From the NCBI RefSeq assembly GCF_041102775.1, contig NZ_JBGCUO010000001.1:2294001-2358000 (forward strand): DNA of 64,000 nucleotides, read 5' to 3'. The stretch is from Alcanivorax sp. REN37 (GTDB lineage Bacteria > Pseudomonadota > Gammaproteobacteria > Pseudomonadales > Alcanivoracaceae). The notes beneath the pieces were generated by a model. The model was not told the origin of the DNA and ran no database searches. It was given only the letters and a program-made list of their open reading frames with translations. Below are positions 28,333 to 37,041 of this stretch, piece after piece (position 1 is the first letter of the stretch; each line of letters begins with the position of its first letter). Made by a program: the position numbers and the translations under genes.

Positions 28333-29844
28333 GTGGACCGCTCTATCCCGCCACATTCACCCAATGAGGCAGACCATTTGTTCCGCCATGCCCAACTCGA
28401 ATCGGTGAAAGCCTGGCTGCTGCGCCCGGACCAGGCCACGCTGCCCCGCCACGCTCGCATCCAGCGCGCCCTGCGCGCGCTGATCCTCGACGGTGCCCTG
28501 CCGGTGGGCACGCCGTTGCCGGCCACCCGCGCCCTGGCGCAGTCGCTGGGGGTGTCGCGGGACACGGTCGAAAACGCTTACCGCCAGCTGCATGCCGAAG
28601 GCTTTATTGAGCGGCGTGTCGGCAGTGGCAGCCGGGTATCGCAGCGGGCACGGCGCCGGCCACCGCCGCCCACCGTGTTCGCTGCCCCGCGCTTGAGCCA
28701 GCGTGGCGAGGCGCTGTTTCGCGCCGGCGGCGTGCGCGACTTCGCCAGCCCGCGCCCGTTCGCACCCGGCGTGCCGGAAACCCGGCTGGTGCCGCTGCGG
28801 ATCTGGGAGCGCCTGCAGCGCCAAGTGCTGCGCGATTACGGCAGCCGGGCGCTGGCGCACAGCCCGCCGCAGGGGCTGGAACCGCTGCGGCAGGCCATCG
28901 CTGATTACGTCAATCTGGAGCGCGGCGCCCGCGCCACCGCGGAGCAGGTAGTGGTGCTGACCAGTTCACAGCAGGCCATGGCGCTGTGCGCGCAGGTGCT
29001 GTTCGATCCCGGCGACGGCCTGTTCATCGAAGACCCGATGTACCACGGTGCGCGCCGCGCCTTTAATGCCGCTGGGCTGGCGCTGAAGCCGATCCCGGTG
29101 GATGCCGACGGCATGCAGGTCGAACTGCTACTGCGCACTCCCGAAGCAGCGCGAGCGGTGTTTCTGACGCCCTCGCACCAGTTTCCCACCGGCGCCACGC
29201 TGTCACTGGAGCGGCGTTTGGCGGTGGTGGATTGGGCGCGCCGCCATCAGGGCTGGATCATCGAGGATGACTACGACAGCGAATTCCATTACGCCGGCCA
29301 GCCCACCGCCTGCGTGCAAGGGCTGGATGACGGCCAGCGCACGCTCTACATCGGCACCTTCACCAAATCGCTGTTTCCCGGTTTGCGGCTCGGCTATCTG
29401 CTGCTGCCGCCGGATTTGGTGGCGCCGATGACAGTGGCGCGCACCCTGCAGGACGGTCACAGCGCACCGCTGGCGCAATTAACGCTGGCGCGCTTCATCG
29501 AAGGCGGCCACTTCGGCACCCACGTCCGCGCCATGCGCGCCATCTACGCCGAGCGGCTGGCGCTGTTGGTGAGCCTGCTGCACCAGCACCTCGGCAACTT
29601 GCTGCAGCCGCAGGTACCGGCCGGCGGCTTGCAGCTGCCGTGCCTGTTGGCGCCGGAGCTGGATGAAGCGGAGGCGGTCAGCGCTGCGCGCCGCGCCGGC
29701 ATTGATGTGCTGGGGCTGTCGACGCTGTCCGCCGGCGGCCACGGCCGCGCCGGCCTGCTGCTTGGGTTTGCCGCTTACACCGCCGCTGAAATGGACGCCG
29801 GCGTGAAGAAATTGGCGCGTGCCTTGCGCCGCGTGCGTCGCTGA
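28333..29844 (+). CDS. MocR/PdxR-type transcriptional regulator (GntR HTH fused to aminotransferase fold)
   Basis: This is about 503 residues. An N-terminal GntR-type winged helix (HARIQRALRALILDGALPVG, TPLPATRALAQSLGVSRDTV, ENAYRQLHAEGFIERRVGSG, about 38-105) is joined to a fold-type I aminotransferase domain with the PLP Lys in IGTFTKSLFPGLRLGYLLLP (about 346) and the EDDYDSEFHY motif. MocR proteins use PLP or an amino-acid ligand to control a neighbouring gene, often divergent; here that is the BenE-type transporter 64 bases away. The start is uncertain: the GTG at 28333 is given, but a TTG at 28378 has a better GAGG ribosome site, and an ATG at 28267 would overlap the divergent gene. Confidence 0.9.
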   Translation: MDRSIPPHSPNEADHLFRHAQLESVKAWLLRPDQATLPRHARIQRALRALILDGALPVGTPLPATRALAQSLGVSRDTVENAYRQLHAEGFIERRVGSGSRVSQRARRRPPPPTVFAAPRLSQRGEALFRAGGVRDFASPRPFAPGVPETRLVPLRIWERLQRQVLRDYGSRALAHSPPQGLEPLRQAIADYVNLERGARATAEQVVVLTSSQQAMALCAQVLFDPGDGLFIEDPMYHGARRAFNAAGLALKPIPVDADGMQVELLLRTPEAARAVFLTPSHQFPTGATLSLERRLAVVDWARRHQGWIIEDDYDSEFHYAGQPTACVQGLDDGQRTLYIGTFTKSLFPGLRLGYLLLPPDLVAPMTVARTLQDGHSAPLAQLTLARFIEGGHFGTHVRAMRAIYAERLALLVSLLHQHLGNLLQPQVPAGGLQLPCLLAPELDEAEAVSAARRAGIDVLGLSTLSAGGHGRAGLLLGFAAYTAAEMDAGVKKLARALRRVRR

Positions 29845-29910
29845 AACACCGATCCGAGACCCGACCGGGGCCGCTGCTGACTGCCGCCCCCCTTTGCTGA
29901 CGGAGTTGTC

Positions 29911-31107
29911 ATGATCACTGTTTCACCCCGTGGGCTGCTGGCCCAGATCTCGCTGGTGCATCTGGTCAGCCACCTGCACATCATGGCGCTGCCGGCACTG
30001 CTGCCGGTGCTGCGTGACGCCTTGGGCGTCGGCTTCGTCGAATTGGGCGTGGCGATTGCGGTGTTCAACGTGGTGTCGGCGCTGGTGCAAGCACCACTCG
30101 GTTTTTTGGTCGACCGCTGGGGCGCGCGACGCATGTTGCGCGCAGCGTTGCTGCTCGGTGCCGCCAGCTTCGGCGCGCTGGCCATTTTCCCTGATTACCA
30201 TCTGCTGCTGGTGGCCATGGTTACCGCTGGCATCGCCAACGGCGTCTACCACCCGGCGGACTACTCGCTGCTGTCGCGTGGCATTCCGGCGCGCAATATG
30301 GGCCGGGCGTTTTCAATCCACACCTTCGCCGGTTTCCTCGGCGCCGCCTTGGCGCCGCCGCTGCTGCTGGGCAGCGCCCTGTGGCTGACGCCGCGCTGGG
30401 CGTTCGCGATTGCGGCCTTGGCGGGAGTGATCGGCTGCCTGGTGCTGATGATCGGCCAGCACCCTCCGCACTGGTCTGCGCCGGCGGCGCCGCGTGCGGC
30501 GCGCAGTGGCACCCTTGCCGGCACTCAAGTCGGCACCCTAGTGGTGCTGACGCTGCTGTTCATGCTGCTAAGCCTCAGCACCGGCGCGCTGGACAAGTTC
30601 TCGGTGCCGGCGCTGGAGCAGGGTTTCCAGGTGCCGCTGTCCACCGGCAACCTGGCGCTGACGGCGTTCCTGTTTGCCAGCGCTCTTGGCGTTCTGCTCG
30701 GCGGTGTGTTGGCCGACCGCACCCGCCACCACGGTCGACTGGCAGCAATCGCGTTTGCTCTGGCGGCGCTGACGGTGGCACTGGTGGCAACGGTGTCACT
30801 GCCAGGCTGGGCGCTGATCACCGCGTGGGCCGCCACTGGCCTGCTCAGCGGCGTGGTGGCGCCCTCGCGCGATATGTTGGTACGTGCGGCGTCCGCGCCG
30901 GGTGCGGAAGGACGTACCTTCGGCATCGTCTCCACCGGCTTTAACTTGGGCGGCGTGGTGGGGCCATTGCTGTTCGGTTGGTTACTGGATCACGGCCGCG
31001 CGCCCATGGTGCTGTGGGCGTCGGTGGGCTTTATGGTGCTGACCACGTTGGTGGTGCTGGCGCAGGAGCGGCGACCGGGTAGTGCCGCAGCCGCCCCAAC
31101 CAGCTGA
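29911..31107 (+). CDS. MFS transporter (Fsr-like)
   Basis: This 398-residue protein has 12 predicted helices and the signature stretch NGVYHPADYSLLSRGIPARN, with PLGFLVDRWGARRMLRAAL at the helix 2-3 loop (MFS motif A-like). The pattern is closest to the fosmidomycin-resistance (Fsr) type of drug or metabolite exporter. The substrate is unknown. It lies 66 bases behind the MocR gene on the same strand and may be part of its regulon. Confidence 0.82.
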   Translation: MITVSPRGLLAQISLVHLVSHLHIMALPALLPVLRDALGVGFVELGVAIAVFNVVSALVQAPLGFLVDRWGARRMLRAALLLGAASFGALAIFPDYHLLLVAMVTAGIANGVYHPADYSLLSRGIPARNMGRAFSIHTFAGFLGAALAPPLLLGSALWLTPRWAFAIAALAGVIGCLVLMIGQHPPHWSAPAAPRAARSGTLAGTQVGTLVVLTLLFMLLSLSTGALDKFSVPALEQGFQVPLSTGNLALTAFLFASALGVLLGGVLADRTRHHGRLAAIAFALAALTVALVATVSLPGWALITAWAATGLLSGVVAPSRDMLVRAASAPGAEGRTFGIVSTGFNLGGVVGPLLFGWLLDHGRAPMVLWASVGFMVLTTLVVLAQERRPGSAAAAPTS

Positions 31108-31197
31108 CGCAGCCACCCACCTCACCGGTCTACGGCGCTCTTCACAACGTCGCTGTCGGCCTACGAGGTTCAGATCCAGGGAGTGACGTTGGGTGCC

Positions 31198-32064
31198 TTA
31201 ATCGGCCAGCGCCACCACGTCAGCCACCGGCTGCTCGAGCCCGTATTTGCCCTTGGCGTCACAGGTCAGACGGCCCATGGCGACCTTGGGATCGTGGGTG
31301 AACACCAGCCGGCCGTTGCGCGCCAGCAAGTCGCTGAGCAGCGCATTCTTCTCGTCGATCAGCCCTTCCGGGAAGCGGTCGTAGCCCATGGTGATTGGCA
31401 GGTGTACCCAGGGGGCACCGGGCACCAGGTCGCCGGCAAACACCACCGGGCCACTGGGCATCTGCACTTCCGGCAGCAGCTGGCCAGGGGTGTGGCCATC
31501 GCTGACATGGAAGCGCCAATCGGGGCCGAGCGTAGTGGAGGTCTCGCCGTCATCGAGCAGCTCCAGACGCCCGCTCTGCTCCAGCAAGGCGTTCATCTCG
31601 GGAATGTAGGAGGCGCGGTCGCGGGCGTGCGGCGCCGTGGCCCGCTGCCACTGGCGGCGGCCGGTGATGTACACCGCGTTGGGGAACAGCAGCCGAGCCG
31701 GCTCGCCCTCTTGCCAGGGCGCCAGCAGGCCACCGGCGTGATCAAAATGCAGGTGGGTGAGCACCACGATATGGATGTCTTCGTGGCTCAGACCGTGGGC
31801 CGCCAGGCTGTCGAGCAGCACATGCTCGCTTTCCTGCACCCCATAGCGCTGTTTCATATCGGGGCTGAAAAATGCCCCGATACCGGTTTCCACCAAGATA
31901 TTGCGGCCCGGCTCTTGCACCAGCAGTGCGCGGCAGCCGAGATCAATGCGATGCAGCTCGTCGGCGGGCATCCAGCGTTCCCACAGCGCCCGTGGGGCGT
32001 TGCCGAACATGGCGCCGCCATCGAGCTTCTGGCTGTTGCCGGTGAGGGTGGTCAAGGTGCGCAT
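31198..32064 (-). CDS. MBL-fold metallo-hydrolase
   Basis: This 288-residue protein carries the metallo-beta-lactamase motif HLHFDHAGG (VVLTHLHFDHAGGLLAPW), a later His in VSDGHTPGQLLPEVQ, an Asp in VVFAGDLVPGAPW and a final His in VFTHDPKVAMGRL, enough for a dinuclear zinc site. It resembles the quorum-quenching lactonase/hydrolase type. In this operon it could hydrolyse a thioester or lactone intermediate, but there is no direct evidence. The ATG at 32064 (MRTLTTLTGN) is chosen over an upstream one with a low-quality extension. It is the last gene of the ligase-dehydrogenase-thiolase cluster. Confidence 0.86.
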   Translation of the reverse strand: MRTLTTLTGNSQKLDGGAMFGNAPRALWERWMPADELHRIDLGCRALLVQEPGRNILVETGIGAFFSPDMKQRYGVQESEHVLLDSLAAHGLSHEDIHIVVLTHLHFDHAGGLLAPWQEGEPARLLFPNAVYITGRRQWQRATAPHARDRASYIPEMNALLEQSGRLELLDDGETSTTLGPDWRFHVSDGHTPGQLLPEVQMPSGPVVFAGDLVPGAPWVHLPITMGYDRFPEGLIDEKNALLSDLLARNGRLVFTHDPKVAMGRLTCDAKGKYGLEQPVADVVALAD

Positions 32065-32111
32065 GGCGTTCTCCGTCTTGTTGTTGTGTGGCGCCAGCCT
32101 GGCGTGGCGCG

Positions 32112-33293
32112 TCAGTCGCGCGCCACTGCCAGTGCTACGCCCTGTCCGCCACCGATGCACAGCGTGGCGAGCCCCTTCTTGGCATCACGGCGCTGCATTT
32201 CGTGCAGCAGGGTCACCAGCACCCGGCAGCCGGAGGCGCCGATCGGATGGCCCAGCGCAATGGCGCCGCCGTTGACGTTGACCTTGTCGTCATCCCAGCC
32301 CAGCTCTTGGCCCACCGCCAGCGCCTGCGAGGCAAAGGCTTCGTTGGCTTCGATCAGGTCCACCTGCTCCAGCGTCCAGCCGGCACGGCTGAGTGCGGTG
32401 CGGCAGGCGCCGACCGGGCCGATGCCCATCACTGCCGGGTCGACACCGGCACTGCCGCCGCCGGCAATGCGCGCCAGCACCGGCAATTGCAGGGCGGCGG
32501 CCCGCTCGGCGCTCATCAGCATCACCGCTGCCGCGCCGTCATTCAGCGAGGACGCGTTGCCGGCGGTCACGGTGCCGTCTTTTTTGAACGCTGGGCGCAA
32601 CCGGGCCAACGATTCAGCATCGGTACTCGGGCGCGGCTGTTCGTCTTGATCCACCACCAACGGCTCGCCCTTGCGCTGCGGCACGCTCACCGGCGTGATC
32701 TCGTCAGCAAACCGGCCGGCCGCCTGGGCGGCAGCCGTGCGCTGCTGCGAACGGGCGGCGAACGCATCTTGGTCGGCGCGGCTGAGTTGGTAGCGCTCAG
32801 CCAGGTTCTCGGCGGTGATGCCCATGTGGTAGTCGTTGAACGCATCCCAGAGGCCGTCAACGATCATGGTGTCGATCACCTGTCCGTGCCCCATGCGCAG
32901 CCCTTCGCGCACTTTCGGCAGCACGTAAGCAGCGGCGCTCATGTTTTCTTGGCCGCCGGCAATGATGATGTCAGCGTCGCCACAGGCGATCGCCTGGGCA
33001 CCAAGTTGCACCGCCTTGAGGCCCGAGCCGCACACCTTGTTCAGCGTCAGCGCCGGTACCGACACCGGCAGGCCGGCGGCGATCACCGCTTGCCGCGCCG
33101 GATTCTGGCCGCAACCGGCGGTAAGCACCTGGCCGAGGATCACCTCGTCAACCTGGTCACCGGCCACGCCGGTGTCCGCCAGCAGCCGGCGGATCACCAC
33201 CGCGCCCAGCTCGCTGGCGGGGACGTCTTTGAGTGCCCCCTGGAAACTGCCGATGGCGGTTCGGGTGGCAGCAACGATGACGACCTCACGCAT
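32112..33293 (-). CDS. Acetyl-CoA C-acetyltransferase (thiolase)
   Basis: This 393-residue thiolase has the acyl-enzyme Cys88 in [16 protein letters not shown], the [12 protein letters not shown] element, [17 protein letters not shown] with the catalytic His near 349, and the second Cys in [11 protein letters not shown]. It either condenses two acetyl-CoA or cleaves a 3-ketoacyl-CoA; the biosynthetic-type (AtoB/PhaA) length and sequence suggest short-chain substrates. It follows the acyl-CoA dehydrogenase by 30 bases in the same transcript. Confidence 0.95.
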   Translation of the reverse strand: MREVVIVAATRTAIGSFQGALKDVPASELGAVVIRRLLADTGVAGDQVDEVILGQVLTAGCGQNPARQAVIAAGLPVSVPALTLNKVCGSGLKAVQLGAQAIACGDADIIIAGGQENMSAAAYVLPKVREGLRMGHGQVIDTMIVDGLWDAFNDYHMGITAENLAERYQLSRADQDAFAARSQQRTAAAQAAGRFADEITPVSVPQRKGEPLVVDQDEQPRPSTDAESLARLRPAFKKDGTVTAGNASSLNDGAAAVMLMSAERAAALQLPVLARIAGGGSAGVDPAVMGIGPVGACRTALSRAGWTLEQVDLIEANEAFASQALAVGQELGWDDDKVNVNGGAIALGHPIGASGCRVLVTLLHEMQRRDAKKGLATLCIGGGQGVALAVARD

Positions 33294-33323
33294 GATGTTC
33301 TCCTGTCTGGCGCCGGCGGCGCG

Positions 33324-35072
33324 TTAAAACATGTCCGGGGGCACACCATACAACGGTGCGCGGCCACTGCGAATAGCGGCGTCCAGCGACAGCGTGCGTG
33401 GCAGCAGCCGGGCCAGGTAGAACGCGGCGGTAGCACACTTTGCCTGGCAGAACGGGTTCTGCGGCTGCTGTTCAGCGACGCTGGCCATACGCAGCCACAA
33501 CGCGCCATAGAGCACATGGGCGAACAGGTGTAAGTAGTCCACCGCTACGCCGTTGATCAACTCAGCATCGTCACGCTGAGTCAGCAACCAGGCGGTGACG
33601 TGTTCTAGCCGTGTCAGCGCCTCGCGCACCGCGGCCTGCTGCGGCTGGCCACCGCCTTCAATCCAGCCGGCCATGCGGTCGCACCACTGCGCCATCACCG
33701 CACCGCCGTCCGCCAGCACTTTACGGCCGAGCAAATCCAGCGCCTGGATGCCGTTAGTGCCCTCGTAAATCTGCGCAATGCGCACGTCTCGTACCCACTG
33801 CTCTTGGCCGGCCTCACGGATGTAGCCGTGGCCGCCCAGCACCTGTTGACCGTGGACGCAGCTTTCCAAGCCCGTGTCGGTAAAGAATGCCTTCGCCACC
33901 GGCGTCAGCAGCGCCACGAACGCCGCTGCTTGGTCGCGCTCCTCGGCGTGTTCCGAGTAACGGGACAGATCCAGTTGCTGCCCCACCAGACACGCCAGCG
34001 CGCGGCCGCCTTCGGTATAGGCGCGCATGGTCAGCAGCATGCGCCGTACATCGCCATGCACCAGCAGCGGGTCCGGGCCGGCGCTGCCCGGCGCGCGGCC
34101 TTGACGACGTTCGCGGGCATAAGCCACCGCCTGCTGGTAGGAGCGCTCGGCGCAGCCGAGGCCCTGAATGCCGATCGACAAGCGTTCGTAATTCATCATG
34201 GTGAACATGGCCGCCAAGCCGCGATGGGGCTCGCCCACCAAGTAGCCGCGCGCGCCTTCAAAGTGCATCACGCAGGTGGCCGACGCCTTGATGCCCATCT
34301 TGTGTTCGATGGCACCGCACACCACACCATTGGCCTCACCCACCGCGCCTTGCTCATCCACCCACCGTTTGGGCACCAGGAACAGCGAAATGCCACGCGG
34401 GCCCGGCGGTGCATCCGGCAGTCGCGCTAGCACTAGGTGGATGATGTTTTCGGTCAGGTCCTGCTCGCCGCCGGTGATGAAAATCTTGGTGCCATGCAGC
34501 CGCCACAGCCCGTCTTCGTCCGCTTCAGCGCGGGTGCGGATCAGGCCCAAATCGGAACCGGCATGAGGTTCGGTGAGCCCCATGGCACCAGCCCAACGGC
34601 CGGCATACATCGGTGGCAGGAAGCGCTGCTTGAGCGTTTCGCTGGCATGGGCTTCGATCGCCAGGCAGGCACCAGTGGTGAGTGCGGAATAGAGCGCGAA
34701 GCTGCTGTCAGCGGCGTACAGCATTTCATCGCACGCCACCCCTAGCGCCTTCGGCATGCCCATGCCACCAAACGCCGGGGCGCCGCCGAGGCCGACCCAG
34801 CCGCCCTCGGCGTAGGTGTTCCAAGCGGCACGAAAACCGTCCGGTGTCGTCACCTGCCCATTGGCGAATTGCGCGCCTTGCTCGTCACCGGCACGACTCA
34901 GCGGCGCCACCAGACTGCCACTGAGGCGCGCTGCTTCGTCGAGGATGGCGTCAGCGGTATCCCGGTCAACTTGCTCGGCCAGCGCCGGCAAGCGTGCCCA
35001 TTGGGCCGGGGCATCGAACACGTCATAGAGCACAAAGCGCAGGTCGCGCAGCGGTGCGGCATAGTCGGACAT
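33324..35072 (-). CDS. Acyl-CoA dehydrogenase, DmdC-like long form
   Basis: This 582-residue flavoprotein belongs to the long acyl-CoA dehydrogenase type: an extra N-terminal helix (YAAPLRDLRFVLYDVFDAPA), the ACAD core with AMGLTEPHAGSDLGLIRTRA, IFITGGEQDL, GIQGLGCAERSYQQAVAYAR and the catalytic Glu in IYEGTNGIQALDLLGRK (about 434), plus about 130 extra C-terminal residues. This architecture is that of DmdC (3-methylmercaptopropionyl-CoA dehydrogenase) and related medium-chain enzymes. The true substrate is open. The ATG at 35072 (MSDYAAP) gives the family start. A hairpin region separates it from the upstream ligase. Confidence 0.92.
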   Translation of the reverse strand: MSDYAAPLRDLRFVLYDVFDAPAQWARLPALAEQVDRDTADAILDEAARLSGSLVAPLSRAGDEQGAQFANGQVTTPDGFRAAWNTYAEGGWVGLGGAPAFGGMGMPKALGVACDEMLYAADSSFALYSALTTGACLAIEAHASETLKQRFLPPMYAGRWAGAMGLTEPHAGSDLGLIRTRAEADEDGLWRLHGTKIFITGGEQDLTENIIHLVLARLPDAPPGPRGISLFLVPKRWVDEQGAVGEANGVVCGAIEHKMGIKASATCVMHFEGARGYLVGEPHRGLAAMFTMMNYERLSIGIQGLGCAERSYQQAVAYARERRQGRAPGSAGPDPLLVHGDVRRMLLTMRAYTEGGRALACLVGQQLDLSRYSEHAEERDQAAAFVALLTPVAKAFFTDTGLESCVHGQQVLGGHGYIREAGQEQWVRDVRIAQIYEGTNGIQALDLLGRKVLADGGAVMAQWCDRMAGWIEGGGQPQQAAVREALTRLEHVTAWLLTQRDDAELINGVAVDYLHLFAHVLYGALWLRMASVAEQQPQNPFCQAKCATAAFYLARLLPRTLSLDAAIRSGRAPLYGVPPDMF

Positions 35073-35140
35073 GGTGGTGTCTTCCAATCGGCTACAGCGG
35101 GGAGAACGACGGGACGGTCGGCCCGCCGTGGCAATAAAAG

Positions 35141-35191
35141 AGGTCCGCCAAGGGCTGAAACAACCCGGCGCGGATGGCGCCGGGCGGACCT
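35141..35191 (-). terminator. Overlapping hairpins between acyl-CoA ligase and dehydrogenase genes
   Basis: On the minus strand an inner hairpin (CCCGGCGC with GCGCCGGG) followed by TTGTTT overlaps a larger one (AGGTCCGCC with GGCGGACCT) followed by CTTTTATT. They share bases, so only one can form fully at a time. It may act as a terminator or partial terminator within the cluster. Confidence 0.6.
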
Positions 35192-35203
35192 TAAAAACAA
35201 GCT

Positions 35204-36826
35204 TTACAGCGCCCGCGCTACATCGCGCAGCACGTATTTCTGGATCTTGCCGGTAGAGGTCTTCGGCAGCTCTTGGAACACCACCGTTTTCGGTACTTTG
35301 AAACCGGCCAGGTGTTCGCGGCAGAACGCCATGATGTCGGCATCGCTGACATCCTGCTGCTCTGCTTTCAAGGTGATGAAAGCACAGGGGGTTTCGCCCC
35401 AGCGTTCATCCGGCCGTGCCACCACCGCCGCTTCCAACACCGCCGGGTGGCGATAGAGCACACCTTCCACCTCGATGGTGGAAATGTTCTCGCCGCCGGA
35501 AATGATGATGTCCTTGAGCCGGTCGCGAATTTCCACATAGCCGTCCGGGTGGCACACGCCCAAATCGCCGGTGTGGAACCAACCGCCCTCAAAGGCTTCC
35601 TCGGTGGCACTGGGGTTTTTCAGATAGCCCTTCATCACGGTGTTGCCGCGCATGAAGATCTCGCCGATGGTCTCGCCATCCCACGGTACCGGCTCCAGTG
35701 TTTTCGGATCGCCCACCATCACCCCTTCCAGGGTCGGATAACGCACCCCTTGGCGGGATTTGATGCGTGCCCGTTCCGTCAACGGCAGCGCATCCCAGGC
35801 GTCGTGCCAGGCACACACCGTCACCGGACCGTAGACTTCGGTGAGGCCGTAAACGTGAGTGACGCGGATCCCCATTTCTTCCACCGCGCCAATTACCTGC
35901 GCCGGCGGCGCCGCGCCCGCCACACAGGCATTCACCGGATGGTCGATGGCGGCCTTGGCCGAGTCCGGCATGTTCACCAGCGCATTGAGCACGATCGGTG
36001 CGCCGCACATGTGAGTCACTTGCTCGTCGCGGATCAAGGTAAGGATTTTCTGTGGATCGACGCGACGCAGGCACACATGCACGCCGGCCAGCGCGGTGAC
36101 GGTCCAGGGGTAGCACCAACCGTTGCAGTGGAACATCGGCAGCGTCCACAGATACACCGGGTGGTTGCCCATCGCCCAGGTCATCTGATTGCCGAGCGCA
36201 TTCAGGTAGGCGCCGCGATGGTGGTACACCACGCCCTTGGGGTTGCCGGTGGTGCCGGAGGTGTAGTTGAGCGAAATCGCCTGCCACTCGTCGTCCGGCC
36301 ACTGCCATGAAAACGCGGGATCGCCCTCCGCCAAGAACGCCTCGTAGTCGAGCTCGCTGACCGCTTGGCCTTCACCGTATTCGGGATCGTCCACATCGAT
36401 CACCAGCGGCGGGTGGGTCAGCATACCCAGCGCCTGACGGATGGTGTCGTGGAATTCGCGGTCAGTGATCAGCACTTTGGCTTCACCGTGCTCCAGCATG
36501 AAGGCGATGGCTTCCGCATCGAGGCGCACGTTGAGGGTATTGAGCACCGCGCCGATCATCGGCACGCCGAAGTGAGCCTCCAGCATCGCCGGGATGTTCG
36601 GCAGCATCACCGCCACGGTGTCGCCGCGACCGATGCCGCGGCCGGCCAGCGCCGACGCCAAGCGGCGGCAACGGGCATAGGTTTCGGCCCAGGTGTAGCG
36701 CAACGCGCCGTGCACCACCGACGGATAGCCCGGGTAGACCGCAGCGGTACGTTCGATGAAGCTGAGCGGGGTCAAGGCGATATGGTTGACCGGCGTCGGC
36801 GCCAGGTCCTGTTCGAAGATCGACAT
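35204..36826 (-). CDS. Acyl-CoA ligase (AMP-forming), DmdB-like
   Basis: This 540-residue adenylate-forming ligase has the P-loop YTSGTTGNPKGVVYHHRGA, the adenine-binding VYGLTEVYGPVT, the hinge Asp in YVEIRDRLKDIIISGGENIS and the catalytic Lys in PKTSTGKIQKYVLRD. It activates a carboxylic acid with ATP and CoA in the cytosol. Its sequence type is the short- or medium-chain acyl-CoA synthetase group that includes methylmercaptopropionate-CoA ligase DmdB. It is the first gene of the minus-strand cluster and is divergent from a sensor kinase gene. Confidence 0.93.
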   Translation of the reverse strand: MSIFEQDLAPTPVNHIALTPLSFIERTAAVYPGYPSVVHGALRYTWAETYARCRRLASALAGRGIGRGDTVAVMLPNIPAMLEAHFGVPMIGAVLNTLNVRLDAEAIAFMLEHGEAKVLITDREFHDTIRQALGMLTHPPLVIDVDDPEYGEGQAVSELDYEAFLAEGDPAFSWQWPDDEWQAISLNYTSGTTGNPKGVVYHHRGAYLNALGNQMTWAMGNHPVYLWTLPMFHCNGWCYPWTVTALAGVHVCLRRVDPQKILTLIRDEQVTHMCGAPIVLNALVNMPDSAKAAIDHPVNACVAGAAPPAQVIGAVEEMGIRVTHVYGLTEVYGPVTVCAWHDAWDALPLTERARIKSRQGVRYPTLEGVMVGDPKTLEPVPWDGETIGEIFMRGNTVMKGYLKNPSATEEAFEGGWFHTGDLGVCHPDGYVEIRDRLKDIIISGGENISTIEVEGVLYRHPAVLEAAVVARPDERWGETPCAFITLKAEQQDVSDADIMAFCREHLAGFKVPKTVVFQELPKTSTGKIQKYVLRDVARAL

Positions 36827-36940
36827 GCGCGATGTCCTGTGTCGTTATTCTGCGATTGTTCTTGTGGCCGACCGGCGGGTCAGCGGCGGCACGGCAAGCC
36901 GCAATAAAAACCGATCAACTAGAGAAATACAACTTAACCA

Positions 36941-36960
36941 ATATAGTAAATTCACTATAT
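36941..36960. promoter_or_regulatory. AT-rich palindrome between acyl-CoA ligase and sensor kinase genes
   Basis: ATATAGT and its complement ACTATAT are separated by six bases in the 215-base divergent gap. The surrounding stretch is unusually AT-rich. It could be an operator for a dimeric regulator, for instance the FixJ-type regulator encoded downstream, or overlapping -10 boxes for both directions. Confidence 0.45.
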
Positions 36961-37041
36961 TTTTCGTTGTGCCGCGCGTAAGATTCGGCCAATCAAGAAA
37001 AAATTGCCGCGGCCCCGATGCTGCGGCCGATGGGAGATTGC

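Noticed and set aside
31183-33533. Plus-strand frames (488 and 481 codons) opposite the MBL hydrolase and thiolase
   Set aside because: Both genes on the minus strand have intact catalytic motifs; the plus-strand products are low-complexity shadows.
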